From assembly GCF_042654245.1 (NCBI RefSeq), contig NZ_JBHSGI010000009.1, forward strand, positions 425,940-489,939: a DNA stretch of 64,000 nt, read 5' to 3'. Source of the stretch: Seohaeicola_A nanhaiensis (GTDB taxonomy: Bacteria > Pseudomonadota > Alphaproteobacteria > Rhodobacterales > Rhodobacteraceae). The position numbers were made by a program, and so were the translations under genes. Position 1 is the first letter of the stretch; every line of letters begins with the position of its first letter. Below the pieces are notes generated by a model. It was not told the DNA's origin and did no database searches. It was given only the letters and a program-made list of their open reading frames with translations. This document shows, one piece after another, positions 51,840 to 63,124 of the stretch.

Positions 51840-51989
51840 ATGAATACCGGCGTAGTCGCCGACCCCACAATAAATGGGGCGCGGAATCCCGCGCCGGTAG
51901 CGGGGTCTATAAAAGGAGTCGCCGAGGTGATCAAGGGCTATTGGTGCAGCAAAGTTTCCTTGTAATGTGTATCGAACGAAGGAGAACGG

Positions 51990-52850
51990 ATGAACGCAGC
52001 GCCTTACCATCTCGCCCTGCCGCAGGAACGCCTGTCTTGTGTCGTGTTCGCGTCCCCTCACGGGTGCGGGGTCTATCCAGAACGGTTCGTTGCCCAGAGC
52101 CAGCTTGATACGCTGACGATTCGTTCGTCCGAGGATGCTTTTGTCGATGATCTTTTCGCCTGCGTTCCCGAATTTGGCGCGCCCCTTCTGCGGGCCGGGG
52201 CGCCGCGGGCCTATATCGATCTGAACCGGTCGACCGACGAGCTGGACCCGGCGCTGATCGAGGGCGCGCGCAGGCACGGGCACAATCCGCGTGTCGCCAG
52301 CGGGCTTGGGGTGATTCCCCGGGTGGTGGCCAACGGGCGTGCGATCTACCGCGGCCGCTTGCCGATGGCCGAAGCGCAGAAACGGATCGACCGTTACTGG
52401 CAACCCTATCACGGTGCGCTTCAGCATCTGCTGGACGAATCTCATGCGCGGTATGGCGAGGCGATTCTGATCGACTGTCACTCGATGCCTCACGAAGCGA
52501 TGGACGGTGTGGCGCGTACGGCGCGCCGGCGGCCGGAAATCGTGCTGGGCGACCGGTTCGGCGCCGCGGCGGCCGGCGATGTTGTGGATCGCATCGAGGC
52601 CGCCTTCGCCAGTGCCGGGCTGACCGTCACCCGCAACGCGCCTTTTGCCGGCGCCTATGTGACTCAGGCCTATGGCCGGCCCTCGCGGCATCAGCACGCG
52701 ATTCAGGTCGAGATCGACCGGGCGCTCTATATGGACGAGGCGCGAATCGAGCCGAACGCTCAGTTCGATGCCTTCCGCGACCTGCTGCGCGGGGTGGTCG
52801 CCGAAATCGCGGCGATCCGGCGCGAGGACGTGCAACTGGCGGCGGAATAG
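51990..52850 (+). CDS. N-formylglutamate amidohydrolase family protein
   Basis: A 286-residue metal hydrolase of the HutG/FGase type, which releases formate from N-formylglutamate in histidine breakdown. Family parts are VVFASPHGCGVYPERF, PRAYIDLNRSTDELDP, RIDRYWQPYHGALQHLLDE, GEAILIDCHSMPHE and AIQVEIDRALYMDE, with metal-binding His and Glu in the first and later blocks. No other hut gene is beside it, so the physiological substrate could differ. ATG 51990 follows AAGGAG. Confidence 0.88.
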   Translation: MNAAPYHLALPQERLSCVVFASPHGCGVYPERFVAQSQLDTLTIRSSEDAFVDDLFACVPEFGAPLLRAGAPRAYIDLNRSTDELDPALIEGARRHGHNPRVASGLGVIPRVVANGRAIYRGRLPMAEAQKRIDRYWQPYHGALQHLLDESHARYGEAILIDCHSMPHEAMDGVARTARRRPEIVLGDRFGAAAAGDVVDRIEAAFASAGLTVTRNAPFAGAYVTQAYGRPSRHQHAIQVEIDRALYMDEARIEPNAQFDAFRDLLRGVVAEIAAIRREDVQLAAE

Positions 52851-52864
52851 ACCCGGCACTTTGG

Positions 52865-54118
52865 CTAGCGCAGCGCGCGGCCCTTCACGATAGCGTCGGC
52901 GCCGAAACGAGCGCGGATTCGGTCGGCGGTGCGTTCGACTTCCGAGCGTTGCCGGGCGCCGGGATCGAGGAGGTCGCCAGAGGCCTGCACCGAAGTTTCC
53001 GGCAAGAGCTGGCTGAGTCCGCAGCCGAGCAGGCGGAACGGGCCGTCCTTCGCCACCTGGTCGTAGAGGCCGCGCGCGGTGCGATAGATCGTGTCGGCCA
53101 GCTGGGTCGGCTCGCGCAGCTGGAGCCGCCGGGTCAGGATGGCGTGGTCGGTCTTCTTCACCTTCAGGGTCACCACGCGGCCCGCGAGGGCGCGGGCCTT
53201 GGCGCGGTCGGCGACCTTTTCAGCCATCCGCCAGATATGCCCGTCCAGGATGTCGGGATCGGCGGTGTCGGTGTCGAAGGTGGTCTCGTTCGAGATCGAC
53301 TTGACCGGTTCGTGGGCCGAGACCCGGCGGTGATCCTCGCCGCGGGCCAGGTGCCAGAGTCTTTCGCCCATCGCGCCGAAGCGGGCATGCAGGTCGGTGC
53401 GGTCCCAGCGGAGCAGGTCGGCGAAGGTGCGGATGCCGGCGCGGTCGAGCGAGTCCTGCGAGGCGGGACCGATACCCCAGATCAGGCGGACCGGCTGGTC
53501 GCGCAGGAAATCGGCCGTCTCGGCGCGGCCGATCACCCGGAAGCCGCGGGGCTTGTCGAGATCTGAGGCGACCTTGGCGAGAAACTTGTTGTGCGACAGT
53601 CCGATCGAGCCGGTGAGGCCAAGTTCGTCCTTCATCCGGCGGATCAGGCGGGCGAGCATCACGGCGGGGGGCGCGCCGTGCAGGCGCTCGGTGCCGGAGA
53701 GATCGAGGAAGGCCTCGTCGAGCGAGAGAGGCTGCACCGCCGGCGTCAGCTCTTCCATCATGGCGCGGATCTGGCGGGAAATCTCGGCGTAGAGCGACAT
53801 GCGGGGCTTCAGCACCACCGCATCGGGGCAGAGCTTGAGGGCCTGGAACATCGGCATGGCGGATCGCACGCCGCGGATGCGGGCGACGTAGCAAGCGGTG
53901 GAGACGACGCCGCGATGGCGGCCGCCGATGATGACCGGCTTGTCGGCCAGGTCCGGGCGGTCGCGCTTTTCCACGCTCGCGTAGAAGGCGTCGCAGTCCA
54001 TGTGGGCGATGGAGAGCGAGAAGAGTTCGGGGTGGGAGGTGACACGCGGCGACCGGCAGGCCGGGCATCGGGATCCGGTCTCGAAAGAGGTCAGGCAGTC
54101 ACGGCACAGGGCGGGCAT
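52865..54118 (-). CDS. dinB: DNA polymerase IV with N-terminal zinc knuckle
   Basis: A 417-residue Y-family translesion polymerase. Before the polymerase core lies a 30-residue four-cysteine motif (Cys5, Cys8, Cys18, Cys21 in CRDCLTSF and CPACRSPRV). Catalytic parts are AHMDCDAFYASVEKR, with metal acids, and LSLDEAFLDLSGTE; the fingers and little finger follow (SIGLSHNKFLAKVASDLDKP, LIWGIGPASQDSLDRAGI). It bypasses DNA lesions with low fidelity. No classical alphaproteobacterial LexA box was seen upstream. It converges on the amidohydrolase gene with 14 bases between stops. Confidence 0.9.
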   Translation of the reverse strand: MPALCRDCLTSFETGSRCPACRSPRVTSHPELFSLSIAHMDCDAFYASVEKRDRPDLADKPVIIGGRHRGVVSTACYVARIRGVRSAMPMFQALKLCPDAVVLKPRMSLYAEISRQIRAMMEELTPAVQPLSLDEAFLDLSGTERLHGAPPAVMLARLIRRMKDELGLTGSIGLSHNKFLAKVASDLDKPRGFRVIGRAETADFLRDQPVRLIWGIGPASQDSLDRAGIRTFADLLRWDRTDLHARFGAMGERLWHLARGEDHRRVSAHEPVKSISNETTFDTDTADPDILDGHIWRMAEKVADRAKARALAGRVVTLKVKKTDHAILTRRLQLREPTQLADTIYRTARGLYDQVAKDGPFRLLGCGLSQLLPETSVQASGDLLDPGARQRSEVERTADRIRARFGADAIVKGRALR

Positions 54119-54347
54119 TTTGGGTGTCCCAGCTAGGACGGGGGGTCAAGGGGTTGAATTTGCTTGAGTTTCGACGAGTGACCATTTGGGACATGGTTTT
54201 GTCCCCGCTCTTATAGCGGATCTGCGAGGGCAGAGGGGAGGGGATTTTGCGGGAGCGCTGGCCTTTGGCCGGCGTGTTGCCCACCCTGTAAAAAGCGAGC
54301 CGCCGCGAAGCCGCGCAGGTAGCGCTGTCCGTGGGATCACGCTTCGC
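54119..54347. other. Non-coding interval upstream of dinB
   Basis: A 229-base gap between dinB and the ParB-like gene. It contains an inverted repeat, GGGACA-N6-TGTCCC (54188-54205), that could be an operator. I see no credible coding frame; both genes are on the minus strand. Confidence 0.4.
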
Positions 54348-55178
54348 CTAGCCTGCGAACATCCGCTCGATCTCGCGGAACACCTCGTCCACCAGCGGGT
54401 CCGTCGCGCCTTTACCAGTGATGTGCAGCAGGAAGCCGTAGCGGGTCCTTTCCCGGCGTATGACGGTGTTTCGGTGGGCGCTGTTCAGTCTGAGCAATCG
54501 TTTTGGACGGTCGGGATGCGTGGACTCTCCCCTGGCCGTGAGCTGTTCGGATTCCTCGAGCAGGGGGAGGATGCGGAGCCATTGGGCCGCGCTGTGGTCG
54601 GGGCCCTCGGTGAGGGCAGTCTCGATCAACTCGCCCCAGCCGAGGCGGAGGGCGGCGGCGATACGCAGGAGACGGGATTCGGAGAGGGTCTCGGGGTCGG
54701 TGAGGGTGCCGTCCAGCGCCTCGACCACCTCGGCCAGCGCGCGCAGCTTGGCGCGTTTCTGGCGCGCGGCGTGGGGATAGAGGCCGGCGAGCGCGAGGTC
54801 GAGCGTCTCGAACAGCCCGGCGCGCAGGGCGGACACGGCAATCGCGGCCTTCTCCCAGGGCGAGAGGGGCTGCCGGATGTCGTTCTCGGCCACCATCTCG
54901 GCCAGCGCGGCCTGGCGGCTGGCGGGATCGCGCACCACACAGTCGATGGCGGCGTATCGGTCCTGGCCGGTGAGGTCGAACAGGGCGCGGGTAGCGGCGA
55001 GGCGGCGATAGCCGGAGAGCAGACCATAGCCGTCGTCGCCGGTGGGAAAGACCTCGATCGGCTGGCGCAGGCCGGTGGCGGCAATGGAACGCTGCAGCTC
55101 GGTCTGGGCGGCAGCGTCGATCAGCGAGCGGTCGCGGATCAGGGCGTGGGGGTCAATCTTGTCGAGGGGGATTCGCAT
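54348..55178 (-). CDS. ParB/RepB/Spo0J family protein, orphan
   Basis: A 276-residue ParB-like protein. It has IPLDKIDPHALIRD, QTELQRSIAATGLRQPIEVF and SGYRRLAATRAL, then ENDIRQPLSPWEKAAI and a helix-turn-helix region. The CTP-binding box II motif GERR is GYRR at 56-59, losing the conserved Glu. No parA is next to it, so it is unlikely to be the main chromosome partition protein and may be a plasmid-type or regulatory relative. ATG 55178 follows GGAGG. Confidence 0.8.
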   Translation of the reverse strand: MRIPLDKIDPHALIRDRSLIDAAAQTELQRSIAATGLRQPIEVFPTGDDGYGLLSGYRRLAATRALFDLTGQDRYAAIDCVVRDPASRQAALAEMVAENDIRQPLSPWEKAAIAVSALRAGLFETLDLALAGLYPHAARQKRAKLRALAEVVEALDGTLTDPETLSESRLLRIAAALRLGWGELIETALTEGPDHSAAQWLRILPLLEESEQLTARGESTHPDRPKRLLRLNSAHRNTVIRRERTRYGFLLHITGKGATDPLVDEVFREIERMFAG

Positions 55179-55295
55179 GGGGCCTCCGGCTGGCGCGGGC
55201 AGGGTGAACCTGCGCGGTAAACACCGCGCGAATACGGCGCGCGGCGGTTGCGGCGCAGGGGTGACCGGGGCATAGGGGAGGCGCGGAGGTGCGGC

Positions 55296-55706
55296 ATGGA
55301 ATTCATTGGCGCGAAGCTGGCGCTGTTCCTGGGCGGCGATCTGCTGGTGATCCGGCGGGACAACCGGCCCGATATCCCCTGGCCCGACCGCTGGGATCTG
55401 CCGGGTGGCGGCCGCGAGGGCGCCGAGAGTCCCGAGGCCTGCGTGCTGCGCGAGACGGAGGAAGAGGTCGGGCTGGCGCTGGCGGTCTCGGATCTGGTCT
55501 GGGCGCGGTCCTACCGGCAGCTGAACGGTGTGGCCTGGTTCTTTGCCGCCGAGATGCCGGCAGAGCTGGCCGCGGCGGTGCGGTTCGGCGACGAGGGGCA
55601 GGGCTGGCGGCTGATGGCGCCCGGCGACTATCTGCGCGATCCGGCGGCGATCCCGCATTTCGCGACGCGGGTCGAGACCTATCTGCGCGAACGGGACGGC
55701 GGATAA
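55296..55706 (+). CDS. Nudix hydrolase
   Basis: A 136-residue nucleoside-diphosphate-X hydrolase. The Nudix box is DLPGGGREGAESPEACVL followed by RETEEEVGL, matching G-x5-E-x7-REUxEExGU. It would cleave an oxidised or modified nucleotide or related pyrophosphate; the substrate is unknown. ATG 55296 follows GGAGG. It is divergent to the ParB-like gene. Confidence 0.9.
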   Translation: MEFIGAKLALFLGGDLLVIRRDNRPDIPWPDRWDLPGGGREGAESPEACVLRETEEEVGLALAVSDLVWARSYRQLNGVAWFFAAEMPAELAAAVRFGDEGQGWRLMAPGDYLRDPAAIPHFATRVETYLRERDGG

Positions 55707-55712
55707 AGAAAC

Positions 55713-55733
55713 CCCCGCATCTTGCGCGGGGGG
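55713..55733 (+). terminator. Weak hairpin after the Nudix gene
   Basis: CCCCCGC and GCGGGGG pair with a seven-base loop six bases after the stop. No U-tract follows, so terminator activity is doubtful. The following 170 bases before pyrF hold no credible gene. Confidence 0.35.
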
Positions 55734-55905
55734 AGGTGACGGACCACAGGAAGACGAAGGTCCGTCGGGGGAGTGTCTCGGGGATCAGGGTCGTCGAGAC
55801 GGGGAACTTTGCCCAGAGTAGATTTCCCTAGGGTCAAAATACACCTCTAGATTGTGCTTTTGTGGGCACAGATTCCAGATGTGGTGGTTGTTTTTCAGGC
55901 AGCCG

Positions 55906-56622
55906 CTAGGTGTTCGGTTGTCGCGCCTGCGGGCTTTGCAATTCGTCGAGAATCGCCCGAGTGGCAGCGCGGGGCGCGGGCGCAGCCCAGACCGGCCGCC
56001 CGACGACGATATGATCGGCGCCGCTGGCAATGGCCATCGCGGGGGTGGCAATGCGCTTCTGGTCGCCGGCGTCGCTGCCGGCGGGGCGGACGCCGGGAGT
56101 GACGATGAGCCGCCCGGCCGCTTCGGGCAGGGCGCGAATGGCGGCGGCCTCGTGCGGCGAGGCGATCACCCCGTCAGCCCCGGCGGCCAGCGCCCGGGCG
56201 GCGCGTTCGAGGGCGATCTCGGCCACGTCGCCTGGCACGATCATGCCATCGTCGAGATCGGCCCGGTCGAGCGAGGTGAGCACGGTCACGGCGAGGATCC
56301 TGAGGCCCGAGGCGCCGGCGCCCTCTTTCGCGGCCCTCACAACATGGGGGTCGCCCTGGACGGTGAGGAAGTCGAGATCGAAGCGGGCGATGCCGCGCAC
56401 GGCGGCCTCGATCGTGGCGGAGATGTCGAAGAGCTTCATGTCGAGGAAGATTCGTTTGCCGTGTTCCTGCTTGAGCTCGCGCGCGAGGCCGAGCCCGCCG
56501 CCGGTCAGCATCCCGAGACCGATCTTGTAGAAGGAGACGAGGTCGCCCAGCTGCTCGGCAAGGGCGAGGCCCTGCACGGCGTCGGGGACGTCCATCGCGA
56601 CGATGAGGCGGTCATCTGACAT
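55906..56622 (-). CDS. pyrF: Orotidine-5'-phosphate decarboxylase
   Basis: A 238-residue barrel enzyme making UMP from OMP, the last step of pyrimidine synthesis. The catalytic acid-base set is in KRIFLDMKLFDISATIEAAV (D-K and D), with VTPGVRPAGSDAGDQKRIAT and ADHIVVGRPVW as the phosphate-binding ends. ATG 56622 follows AAGGAG. It is divergent to clpB. Confidence 0.95.
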   Translation of the reverse strand: MSDDRLIVAMDVPDAVQGLALAEQLGDLVSFYKIGLGMLTGGGLGLARELKQEHGKRIFLDMKLFDISATIEAAVRGIARFDLDFLTVQGDPHVVRAAKEGAGASGLRILAVTVLTSLDRADLDDGMIVPGDVAEIALERAARALAAGADGVIASPHEAAAIRALPEAAGRLIVTPGVRPAGSDAGDQKRIATPAMAIASGADHIVVGRPVWAAPAPRAATRAILDELQSPQARQPNT

Positions 56623-56773
56623 CGGCCTGGCTCCTTTGTTGTTCGGCTGGCCATAGCGCACTGGGGGCGGCGAGGGAAGGTGCGGGAGCGATGTGGCGGG
56701 GGGGGAACGCCCCGGTCCGGGCGATACCCGTGGGGAAATCGTTGGGTGAGGGTCATTTCGCGCTCTGCCAGAT

Positions 56774-56802
56774 CTTGAAGGCGGCGCGGCGGTTCCCAAA
56801 TT
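56774..56802 (+). promoter_or_regulatory. Candidate heat-shock (RpoH) promoter of clpB
   Basis: CTTGAA and CCCAAATT stand 15 bases apart, close to sigma-32 elements (CTTGAA and CCCCAT-NT). It lies 77 bases upstream of the clpB start, in keeping with ClpB being a heat-shock protein. Confidence 0.5.
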
Positions 56803-56878
56803 GAGGGCAAGGCCTCACCCATGACGCGCTGCTTGGCGGGCGTCGTAATCCCGAGGCGCTGACACAAGGAGAGACTAT

Positions 56879-59494
<2,616 letters not shown>

Positions 59495-59497
59495 CGC

Positions 59498-59523
59498 AAA
59501 AGCCCCGCTTCGGCGGGGCTTTT
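59498..59523 (+). terminator. Rho-independent terminator of clpB
   Basis: AAAAGCCCCGC and GCGGGGCTTTT form a perfect 11-bp stem with a TTCG tetraloop and following T-run, starting four bases after the stop. By symmetry it could also serve the convergent DUF302 gene. Confidence 0.9.
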
Positions 59524-59551
59524 CTTTTCTCGGCTGCGCTGACGGTGCGGC

Positions 59552-59995
59552 CTATTCGACTCCGGCGGCCTTGCGGGCGAGGCTGTCGAGCAGCGCCGCG
59601 GCCTCTTGCATCGGACCGTCGGGGAAGCTGCGGTAGCCGACGATGATCTGCCCGGTCTCGTCGGCCAGCTGGGCGACGAAGATGCCATAGGGGCAGAAGG
59701 CGATGTTCATCGGATCGGCCTCCATCACATGGCGCGAGACCAGGGCCGAGCAGAAGTTGTAGACGTCAGCGCGCTCGAAGATCACCTTGTCCGAGCCGAC
59801 GTCGGCGCGGGTGCGTTCCAGCATGTCGCCGACATGGCTGACCCAGTCGACCACCAGGCCTTCGTCGGTTATGGCGTTCTCCAGTTCGAAGATGACGTCC
59901 TCGAAGCTGGACTTGGTGGCATAGGTGACGGCCTGCTGGGCGGCTGCGCCATTCGCGGCCACGGCCAGTACTGCGGCCATGAAGACATGTTTCAT
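59552..59995 (-). CDS. DUF302 family protein, exported
   Basis: A 147-residue protein with a signal peptide (HVFMAAVLAVAANGAAAQQ) and a DUF302 domain, recognised from FEDVIFELENAITDEGLVV, VSHVGDMLERTRADVG and FCPYGIFVAQLADETGQIIV. The biochemical role is unknown; members occur beside sulfur, metal and redox genes. ATG 59995 follows GGAGG. It converges on clpB and is divergent to the glutamate-synthase-like gene. Confidence 0.8.
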   Translation of the reverse strand: MKHVFMAAVLAVAANGAAAQQAVTYATKSSFEDVIFELENAITDEGLVVDWVSHVGDMLERTRADVGSDKVIFERADVYNFCSALVSRHVMEADPMNIAFCPYGIFVAQLADETGQIIVGYRSFPDGPMQEAAALLDSLARKAAGVE

Positions 59996-60110
59996 CGTGA
60001 TCCTCCCAAAGTGACGCGCCCCGGCTTGCCAGCGGGGGCTATGGCGCTCAGTCTCGGATATAGTGCCGGCGGGCACATTGCGACACATCAAAGCGGGCCG
60101 GAGAAAGAAT

Positions 60111-61604
60111 ATGGGATTTGCGATGCAGGCGCTTGAAGTGATGGCGCTGGCCTTTGTGGTGCTGATCGGGGTGCTGATGGCGGGAGCGGTGGTGCTGTTC
60201 GTGATCGACCGGACCCAGACCGGTGACGCGATCCGGCGCAACTATCCCGTCATCGGGCGGTTCCGCATCCTGTTCACCGAGCTGGGCGAGTTCTTCCGGC
60301 AGTATTTCTTTGCGATGGACCGCGAGGAGATGCCCTTCAACCGGGCGCAGCGCGACTGGGTGAACCGGGCCGCCGATGCAAAGGGCAATACGGTCGCTTT
60401 CGGTTCGACCCGCAGCCTGTCGCTGGTGGGCACGCCGATCTTCGTCAACGCGGCCTTTCCGCCGCTGGATGACGAGCACGCGAAGTCCGAGCCGATGGAG
60501 ATCGGTCCGCACGCGCGTACACCCTATATGGCGCCGTCGTTCTTCAACATCTCGGGCATGAGTTTCGGGGCGATCTCGCGTCCGGCGGTCGAAGCGCTGA
60601 GCCGTGGCGCCAAGGAGGCGGGCGTCTGGCTGAACACGGGGGAGGGAGGCCTCAGCCGCTATCACCTGTCGGGGGGATGTGACATCGTCTTTCAGATCGG
60701 CACGGCGAAGTATGGCGTGCGCGACGCACATGGCCATCTGTCGGACGACAAGCTGCGCGCCATCGCGGCGCATCCGCAGGTGCAGATGTTCGAGATCAAG
60801 CTGGCGCAGGGGGCCAAGCCCGGCAAAGGCGGTATCCTGCCTGGCGCCAAGGTGACCGAGGAGATCGCCGATATCCGCGGGATTCAGGTGGGCCAGGACA
60901 GCCTGTCTCCGAACCGCCATGTAGAGGTGGCGAATTTCGAGCAGTTGCTCGACATGATCGACCATGTGCGCGAGGTGACGGGCAAGCCGACGGGCATCAA
61001 GACCGTGGTCGGCTCGGTCGAGACCTTTGACGAGCTGTTCGAAGCGATTGACCGGCGCGGGGCGGAAAGCGCGCCGGATTTCATCACGCTGGACGGCGGC
61101 GAGGGCGGCACCGGGGCGGCGCCGATGCCGCTGATCGACCTGGTGGGCATGTCGATCCGCGAGGCGCTGCCACCGGTGGTGAACCTGCGCGACCGGCACG
61201 GGCTGAAGGAGCGGATCCGCATCGTCGCCTCGGGCAAGCTGGTGAACCCTTCGGATGTGGCCTGGGCGCTGGCGGCGGGAGCGGATTTTGTCACCTCGGC
61301 GCGCGGGTTCATGTTCTCGCTGGGCTGCATCCAGGCGCTGAAGTGCAACCGCAACACCTGCCCCACCGGCATTACCACACATGACCCGAGGCTGCAGAAG
61401 GGGCTGGTGGTCGAGGACAAATACATGCGAGTCGCGCATTACGCGCGCGAGATGGTGCATGAGGTCGAGATGATCGCCCATTCGGTGGGCGTGTCCGAGC
61501 CGCGCCGGATGCGCCGGCGGCACGTACGGATCGTGCAGGCCGACGGCAGAAGCCTACCTTTGAACCAGATCCTGCCAAGTTACAGCGCCGTCTCCGAAAC
61601 GTGA
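60111..61604 (+). CDS. FMN-binding glutamate synthase-like protein with a membrane anchor
   Basis: A 497-residue protein. An N-terminal span (MALAFVVLIGVLMAGAVVLF) is followed by the GltB-type FMN domain: FNISGMSFGAISRPAVEALS, NTGEGGLSRYHL, ITLDGGEGGTGAAPMPLID and the cysteine cluster CIQALKCNRNTCPTG that could bind 3Fe-4S. It lacks the amidotransferase domain of glutamate synthase, so ammonia or another redox reaction is likely. ATG 60111 follows GGAGA. No gltD lies beside it. Confidence 0.85.
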   Translation: MGFAMQALEVMALAFVVLIGVLMAGAVVLFVIDRTQTGDAIRRNYPVIGRFRILFTELGEFFRQYFFAMDREEMPFNRAQRDWVNRAADAKGNTVAFGSTRSLSLVGTPIFVNAAFPPLDDEHAKSEPMEIGPHARTPYMAPSFFNISGMSFGAISRPAVEALSRGAKEAGVWLNTGEGGLSRYHLSGGCDIVFQIGTAKYGVRDAHGHLSDDKLRAIAAHPQVQMFEIKLAQGAKPGKGGILPGAKVTEEIADIRGIQVGQDSLSPNRHVEVANFEQLLDMIDHVREVTGKPTGIKTVVGSVETFDELFEAIDRRGAESAPDFITLDGGEGGTGAAPMPLIDLVGMSIREALPPVVNLRDRHGLKERIRIVASGKLVNPSDVAWALAAGADFVTSARGFMFSLGCIQALKCNRNTCPTGITTHDPRLQKGLVVEDKYMRVAHYAREMVHEVEMIAHSVGVSEPRRMRRRHVRIVQADGRSLPLNQILPSYSAVSET

Positions 61605-61673
61605 GACGAAATGTTTTGGTTTCCCGGGCGGTCCTGATCTAGCTTTTCCGAAAGAACAAAAACGGAGACCGAC

Positions 61674-62576
61674 ATGGCCCATCGCTGGACGAACGACCTG
61701 ACCGCCGCCGACGTCACGCCGGAAGCGGCTTTCGTGAACCGGCGGCAGATCATCGGCGGTCTGGCTGCGGCCGGCATGGTGGGCCTGGGCGCCGGGCGGG
61801 CGCGGGCCGAGGCGCTGGAGCCCAACGGGTGGGAAGAGATCACCACCTATAACAACTTCTACGAATTCGGCACCGGCAAGGACGATCCGGCCCGTTACGC
61901 CGGGCAGATGACGACCTCGCCCTGGAGTGTGACCATCGACGGGATGGTCGATAAGCCGGGGGACTACACGCTGGACCAGATCCTAAGCGCGATGACGATC
62001 GAGGAGCGGATCTACCGCTTCCGCTGTGTCGAGGCCTGGTCGATGGTGGTGCCCTGGAACGGGTTCGAGCTGGCCGACCTGCTGAACATGGCGGGCGTGC
62101 AGTCCGGCGCAAAATTCGTCGCCTTCGAGACGCTGCTGCGCCCCGAGGAAATGCCGGGCGTGCGCTATCCGGTGATCGAGTGGCCCTATGTCGAGGGGCT
62201 GCGCCTGGATGAGGCGATGCACCCGCTGACGCTGATGGCGACGGGGATCTATGGCAAGCCGCTGCCGAACCAGAACGGCGCGCCGCTGCGGCTGGTCGTG
62301 CCGTGGAAGTATGGCTACAAGTCGATCAAGTCGATCGTGCGGATTTCTCTGGTGGACAAGCAGCCGCCGACCGCCTGGAACAAGTATAGCGACCGCGAAT
62401 ACGGCTTCTATTCGAACGTGAATCCAAATGTGGATCACCCGCGCTGGAGCCAGGCGAGCGAGCGGCGCGTCGGCAGCGGGCTGTTTGCCAAGAAGCAGCC
62501 GACGCTGATGTTCAATGGCTACGAGGCCGAGGTGGCATCGCTGTATGCCGGAATGGACCTGGCGAAATTCCATTGA
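61674..62576 (+). CDS. msrP: Protein-methionine-sulfoxide reductase catalytic subunit MsrP
   Basis: A 300-residue periplasmic molybdoenzyme (E. coli YedY 334) repairing oxidised methionine in secreted proteins. The Tat signal is FVNRRQIIGGLAAAGMVGLG; the Mo-ligand cysteine is in YRFRCVEAWSMVVPW; the C-terminus has GAPLRLVVPWKYGYKSIKSI. Electrons come from MsrQ. Its stop overlaps the next gene, an unknown ORF placed between msrP and msrQ, as TTGA. Confidence 0.94.
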   Translation: MAHRWTNDLTAADVTPEAAFVNRRQIIGGLAAAGMVGLGAGRARAEALEPNGWEEITTYNNFYEFGTGKDDPARYAGQMTTSPWSVTIDGMVDKPGDYTLDQILSAMTIEERIYRFRCVEAWSMVVPWNGFELADLLNMAGVQSGAKFVAFETLLRPEEMPGVRYPVIEWPYVEGLRLDEAMHPLTLMATGIYGKPLPNQNGAPLRLVVPWKYGYKSIKSIVRISLVDKQPPTAWNKYSDREYGFYSNVNPNVDHPRWSQASERRVGSGLFAKKQPTLMFNGYEAEVASLYAGMDLAKFH

Positions 62577-63124
62577 TCCGCGAGCTGATCACGCTGGCCG
62601 CGCTTGGGGTGGCCATGGAGTCACCTCCGCCGATGGACGACATGGGCGTCGGGGCGCCCGAGCTGGTCCTGCCCAACCGCCTGCTGGACGGTGCCGGAGG
62701 CGCCGTGTCGATCGTGACGATCCGCGAACCCGAGGGCTTTGCCGAGGCGGTGCGCCTGGCCGATGCGGCCGGGGTGATCGAGGCGGTGATGCCCGCGGCC
62801 AGAGTCAGCCGCGAGCAGGGACGTGAGGCCGAGGTCTTTGTCGTCTTCGTCGATGACTGGACGGCGGCGCAGGGCTTTGCCCGCGGCATCCGGTCGGACC
62901 GGCTGGCGACTCATTACGCGGGCGTGGCCGAAAAGACTCTGGTGGACGTGTTCCAGGCGGACATGAAAGGCGGGCGGGTGGTGCAGTGGATCACCATCGC
63001 GCGCAAGCTGGCGCCCTACCGCGTGCCGACAGCCTGTTATGCACAGATGGTTGTGTCGGTCGTCTATACGGCGGGCGATCCGGGCAGTTTCGCCATCCGA
63101 GACTGCGCGAAGGCGCGCAGATGA
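62573..63124 (+). CDS. Unknown protein encoded between msrP and msrQ
   Basis: A 183-residue protein not recognised. It begins at TTG 62573, overlapping the msrP stop (TTGA), and ends by overlapping msrQ (ATGA), so it is co-translated with both. There is a weakly hydrophobic start (ELITLAALGVAM), with ATG 62615 as an alternative start that would lose it. Later parts such as GREAEVFVVFVDDWTAAQGF and GRVVQWITIARKLAPYRVPT look like a mixed alpha-beta domain. No motif indicates an enzyme. An accessory role in the Msr system is inferred from position. Confidence 0.7.
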   Translation: MIRELITLAALGVAMESPPPMDDMGVGAPELVLPNRLLDGAGGAVSIVTIREPEGFAEAVRLADAAGVIEAVMPAARVSREQGREAEVFVVFVDDWTAAQGFARGIRSDRLATHYAGVAEKTLVDVFQADMKGGRVVQWITIARKLAPYRVPTACYAQMVVSVVYTAGDPGSFAIRDCAKARR

